Shown: in pieces, positions 61,786-64,000 of the stretch
Layout: every line of letters starts with the position of its first letter
How positions within the stretch are numbered: position 1 is the stretch's first letter
NCBI GenBank assembly: GCA_945898275.1
Contig: CAMDHZ010000007.1
Coordinates: forward strand, 93,855 to 157,854
DNA length: 64,000 bases
DNA from: Chitinophaga pinensis
GTDB taxonomy: Bacteria > Bacteroidota > Bacteroidia > UKL13-3
Direction: 5' to 3'
Position numbers and translations under genes: made by a program
Notes under the pieces: generated by a model
What the model was told of the DNA's origin: nothing
What the model saw: the letters and a program-made list of their open reading frames with translations, nothing else
Database searches by the model: none

Positions 61786-62687
61786 AGTAAGTCGAGTATC
61801 TTTTTAAGTTCTTGTTGGGATTTAAAAGGAATTTGCACATTGCCTCTGCCACGTTCATCTGCTTTAATTTTAACTTTTACAGACAATTTGCTTGTCAATG
61901 TTTTTTGTATTTCTAAAAAAGCAGCAGGTAAATCAGCTTTTTTTGCCTTTGGCTCTGTTGATTTCTCATCTTCTAATAAATCAGAATCTTTTCTTTCGTG
62001 GGCACTTCTCACCAAATTCTCAATTTGCCTAACAGACATGCCCTCATCAACCATTTTCTGAAAAAGAAATTGTTGTTCATCTGGATTATCAACAGAAACA
62101 ATAGCCCTAGCATGACCCATGCTTATTTTACCATCTCTGATAGAGGCCTGAATATTATCTGGCAGCTTTAATAACCTTAAGTAGTTATTTACAGTTGAAC
62201 GATTTTTTCCAACCCGTTCGCCTAATTGTTCTTGGTTCAAACTACATTCATCCACTAAACGCTTATAACTAAAGGCAATTTCCATTGCATTTAATTCTTC
62301 TCTTTGAATATTTTCTATAAGCGCCATCTCCAACATTCCTTGGTCATCTGCTAACCTAATAAATGCGGGAATAGTTGTTAATCCAGCTAAGCGACTTGCA
62401 CGTGTACGACGCTCTCCACTGATGATTTGATAAGAATCGTATCCAAGTTTTCTAACGGTAATTGGCTGAATAATGCCGTGTACCTTTATAGATTCTGCTA
62501 ATTCATTTAAGGCTGTTTCATCAAACTCTTCTCTGGGTTGAAACGGATTTGCCTGTACTTGCGAAATAGGAATTTCGCTAATAGAGTGAAGGGGTTTACT
62601 TTCATTGGCAGTGATATCTGTGCTGCTGTTTTCCAATAAAGCACTCAAGCCTCTTCCTAAGGCATTTCTTTTGTTGTTATTGCTCAT
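61782..62687 (-). CDS. parB: Chromosome-partitioning protein ParB
   Basis: 301 residues. The start NNKRNALGRGLSALLEN is the short peptide that stimulates ParA. The ParB/sulfiredoxin-like CTPase domain follows with VQANPFQPREEFDETAL, ESIKVHGIIQPITVRK and YQIISGERRTRASRLAG, then the helix-turn-helix (EQLGERVGKNRSTVNNYLRLLKL, KISMGHARAIVSV). A basic C-terminal dimerisation region closes it. It loads onto parS sites as a sliding clamp. No canonical parS was found in the window. It is 18 bases after parA and overlaps the DUF5683 gene. Confidence 0.96.
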   Translation of the reverse strand: MSNNNKRNALGRGLSALLENSSTDITANESKPLHSISEIPISQVQANPFQPREEFDETALNELAESIKVHGIIQPITVRKLGYDSYQIISGERRTRASRLAGLTTIPAFIRLADDQGMLEMALIENIQREELNAMEIAFSYKRLVDECSLNQEQLGERVGKNRSTVNNYLRLLKLPDNIQASIRDGKISMGHARAIVSVDNPDEQQFLFQKMVDEGMSVRQIENLVRSAHERKDSDLLEDEKSTEPKAKKADLPAAFLEIQKTLTSKLSVKVKIKADERGRGNVQIPFKSQQELKKILDLL

Positions 62688-62705
62688 TCTCTCTTATTTT
62701 CCTAT

Positions 62706-63512
62706 TTAATTTAATTCATGATTTGACTCAATTTTCGAAGATTTGGTAAGGCCATTTTTCTGAAGTAATTCCTTGGCCAAATTCAAATAATTAATAGCAC
62801 CTTTGCTTTCAGCATCATGTGAAATTGCTGCTAAACCAAAGCTTGGCGCCTCACTCAGTTTTGTATTTCGCTGAATAATGGTATCAAAAACCAAATCTTG
62901 AAAATGCATTTTAACCTCTTCAACTACTTGATTACTCAAACGCGTGCGCATATCGTACATGGTTAATAAAAGTCCTTCAATTTGTAATTCTGTGTTCAAA
63001 TTATTTTGAATAATCTTTACAGTATTCAATAATTTGCCTAAACCTTCCAGGGCAAAGTATTCGCATTGAACCGGAATAATCACAGAATCAGAGGCCACTA
63101 AAGCATTCGTAGTGATCAAACCTAAAGAAGGAGAACAGTCAATAATCACAAAATCATATGGATCTTTGATTTTTTGTATTTCATGCTTCATCAGACGCTC
63201 TCTGTTTGGAACATTTATCATCTCAATTTCTGCACCCACCAAGTCGATATTTGAAGGCAGAATATCAAGATAAGTAAAAATAGTTTTTAAGATTGCGTCT
63301 TTGGCAGGCACTTCATTTATCAATACCTCATACAAGCCTGTACGAATATCTTTTGGGTCCATGCCTAAGCCAGAAGTTGTATTTGCCTGAGGGTCTGCAT
63401 CAATAACCAAAGTTTTGAACTCTAGTACAGCTAAACTTGCTGCTAAATTAATGGCGGTAGTAGTTTTTCCAACTCCTCCTTTTTGGTTTACAATTGAAAT
63501 AATTTTTGTCAT
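62706..63512 (-). CDS. parA: Chromosome-partitioning ATPase ParA (Soj-like)
   Basis: 268 residues. The deviant Walker A motif is VNQKGGVGKTTTAINLAASLA with the signature first Lys, followed by LVIDADPQANTTSGLGMD and FVIIDCSPSLGLITTNALVASD. It has no N-terminal DNA-binding extension, so it is the chromosomal Soj type rather than the plasmid type Ia. Its ATP-dependent nucleoid binding moves ParB-parS complexes to segregate origins. It is first of the parA-parB-DUF5683 run, and starts six bases after the UPF0173 hydrolase stop. Confidence 0.96.
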   Translation of the reverse strand: MTKIISIVNQKGGVGKTTTAINLAASLAVLEFKTLVIDADPQANTTSGLGMDPKDIRTGLYEVLINEVPAKDAILKTIFTYLDILPSNIDLVGAEIEMINVPNRERLMKHEIQKIKDPYDFVIIDCSPSLGLITTNALVASDSVIIPVQCEYFALEGLGKLLNTVKIIQNNLNTELQIEGLLLTMYDMRTRLSNQVVEEVKMHFQDLVFDTIIQRNTKLSEAPSFGLAAISHDAESKGAINYLNLAKELLQKNGLTKSSKIESNHELN

Positions 63513-63518
63513 ATCTAT

Positions 63519-64000
63519 TTAAATGGCAATCTCCTCGCCTATATTCATTAATGTTAAACTTGCTCCAGAATTGTCAAAGGCTGTTTTGGCCTCTATTTCA
63601 TCAATAACAATGTATCCAAACGTGTTAAAATGCATGCCTATTACATTCTTTGTACGTAAAAAACTCGCTGCCTCTGCGGCATCAACTGCATCCATGGTAA
63701 AATTACCACCAATAGGAAGTATTGCCCAATCAATGGTATAGCGTTCGCCTAATAATTTCATTTCTTGCGTTAAAGCAGTATCACCGCTATAATAAATTAT
63801 TTTACCTTCAAGCGCTAGTAAGAATCCAGCAGCCGAACCGCCATAAGTTCCATCGGCAAAACTGCTGCTATGCATCGCATAAGTCATGGTAACCTTGCCA
63901 AAATCAAAGGTTCTTTTGCCGCCAATATTCATAGGATGTGTGTTGCTTATTCCTTGTTTTTGCAACCATGCGTGTATTTCCCAAATAGCTATTACAACTG
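63519..64000 (-). CDS. UPF0173-type metal-dependent hydrolase (N-terminus beyond the window)
   Basis: The frame stays open to the right edge, reading VVIAIWEIHAWLQKQGISNTHPMNIGGKRTF, so the ORF-track start at 63965 (a TTG) is internal and about the first third is missing. The visible part has the metallo-beta-lactamase-fold motifs of the UPF0173/YtkL family: MTYAMHSSSF, KIIYYSGDTALTQEMKLLGE (the late Asp ligand) and DWAILPIGGNFTMDAVDAAEAASFL, with VIGMHFNTF near the end. It probably hydrolyses a phosphoester or lactone; the substrate is unknown. It is immediately upstream of parA on the same strand. Confidence 0.88.
   Translation of the reverse strand, partial: VVIAIWEIHAWLQKQGISNTHPMNIGGKRTFDFGKVTMTYAMHSSSFADGTYGGSAAGFLLALEGKIIYYSGDTALTQEMKLLGERYTIDWAILPIGGNFTMDAVDAAEAASFLRTKNVIGMHFNTFGYIVIDEIEAKTAFDNSGASLTLMNIGEEIAI

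Noticed and set aside
61782-63512. Canonical parS site near parAB
   Set aside because: I found no TGTTTCACGTGAAACA-like sequence in the window. GGTTTGAACC is too different in length and sequence to be called parS without binding data.
58724-64000. Replication origin near parA/parB
   Set aside because: No dnaA, no DnaA-box cluster and no AT-rich 13-mer set were seen; parAB alone does not mark oriC in this phylum.
1-64000. Insertion sequence, transposase or prophage genes
   Set aside because: No transposase, integrase or phage structural protein was found in any ORF, and no terminal inverted repeats with target duplications were noticed.

Overview
The window is an AT-rich chromosomal segment from a member of the Bacteroidota. 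The evidence is protein-based: type IX secretion (T9SS) C-terminal sorting domains of both type A and type B, a choice-of-anchor V protein, LytS-type kinases with a propeller sensor, DUF349 and DUF5683 proteins, and the order parA-parB-DUF5683-dapB-lepB typical of this phylum. Several upstream regions carry TAnnTTTG, the -7 element of Bacteroidota promoters, and clear Shine-Dalgarno sequences are mostly absent. Genus cannot be fixed from the sequence alone. No rRNA, tRNA, CRISPR array, prophage or insertion sequence was found. Coding density is very high; the only gene-free stretch above 300 bp is 58371-58723.

Layout. 1-6.9 kb: the 3' end of a secreted protein, a large T9SS type B secreted propeller/PKD protein, a TetR-type regulator with an ABC1-family kinase, and a MATE exporter. 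7.0-13.1 kb: one tightly packed operon with a sulfotransferase-like protein, CysQ, an SLC13-type anion permease, CysC, CysD and CysN. Together these import sulfate, make PAPS, use it and remove PAP; no PAPS reductase or sulfite reductase is present, so sulfation rather than cysteine synthesis is the likely purpose. 13.1-20 kb: a DUF389 membrane protein, a serine hydrolase, an HMG-CoA lyase-like enzyme, a five-repeat DUF349 protein, a methyltransferase and a VapBC-like toxin-antitoxin pair. 20.2-33.7 kb: a fused tandem D-Ala-D-Ala ligase, an S9 peptidase, an SRPBCC protein, an M23/LysM peptidase, RibF, Hsp20, a TPR-CsgG lipoprotein, ArgS, and an ECF sigma-factor operon with a cysteine-free anti-sigma-like protein.

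33.7-43.8 kb: an outer-membrane protein and uvrA with abutting divergent starts, pyruvate carboxylase, and a surface-glycan group (acyltransferase 3, GT2, GT39-like). 43.8-58.4 kb is an envelope and secretion region: a choice-of-anchor V protein with CxxCH, a secreted VWA-plus-LRR protein, an orphan LytS-type sensor kinase, a TsdA-like dihaem cytochrome divergent from an arylsulfotransferase-family protein, and a 1947-residue beta-helix T9SS protein. 58.7-64 kb holds housekeeping genes on the minus strand: lepB, dapB, DUF5683, parB, parA and a UPF0173 hydrolase cut by the window edge.

The most unusual signal is not a gene. The 10-mer GGTTTGAACC (reverse complement GGTTCAAACC; GGTT and AACC arms around a 2-base centre) occurs about 19 times exactly, plus many one-mismatch copies. 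It is found on both strands, in all reading frames and disproportionately between genes. This resembles a highly iterated palindrome, a DNA uptake sequence or a global protein-binding site.
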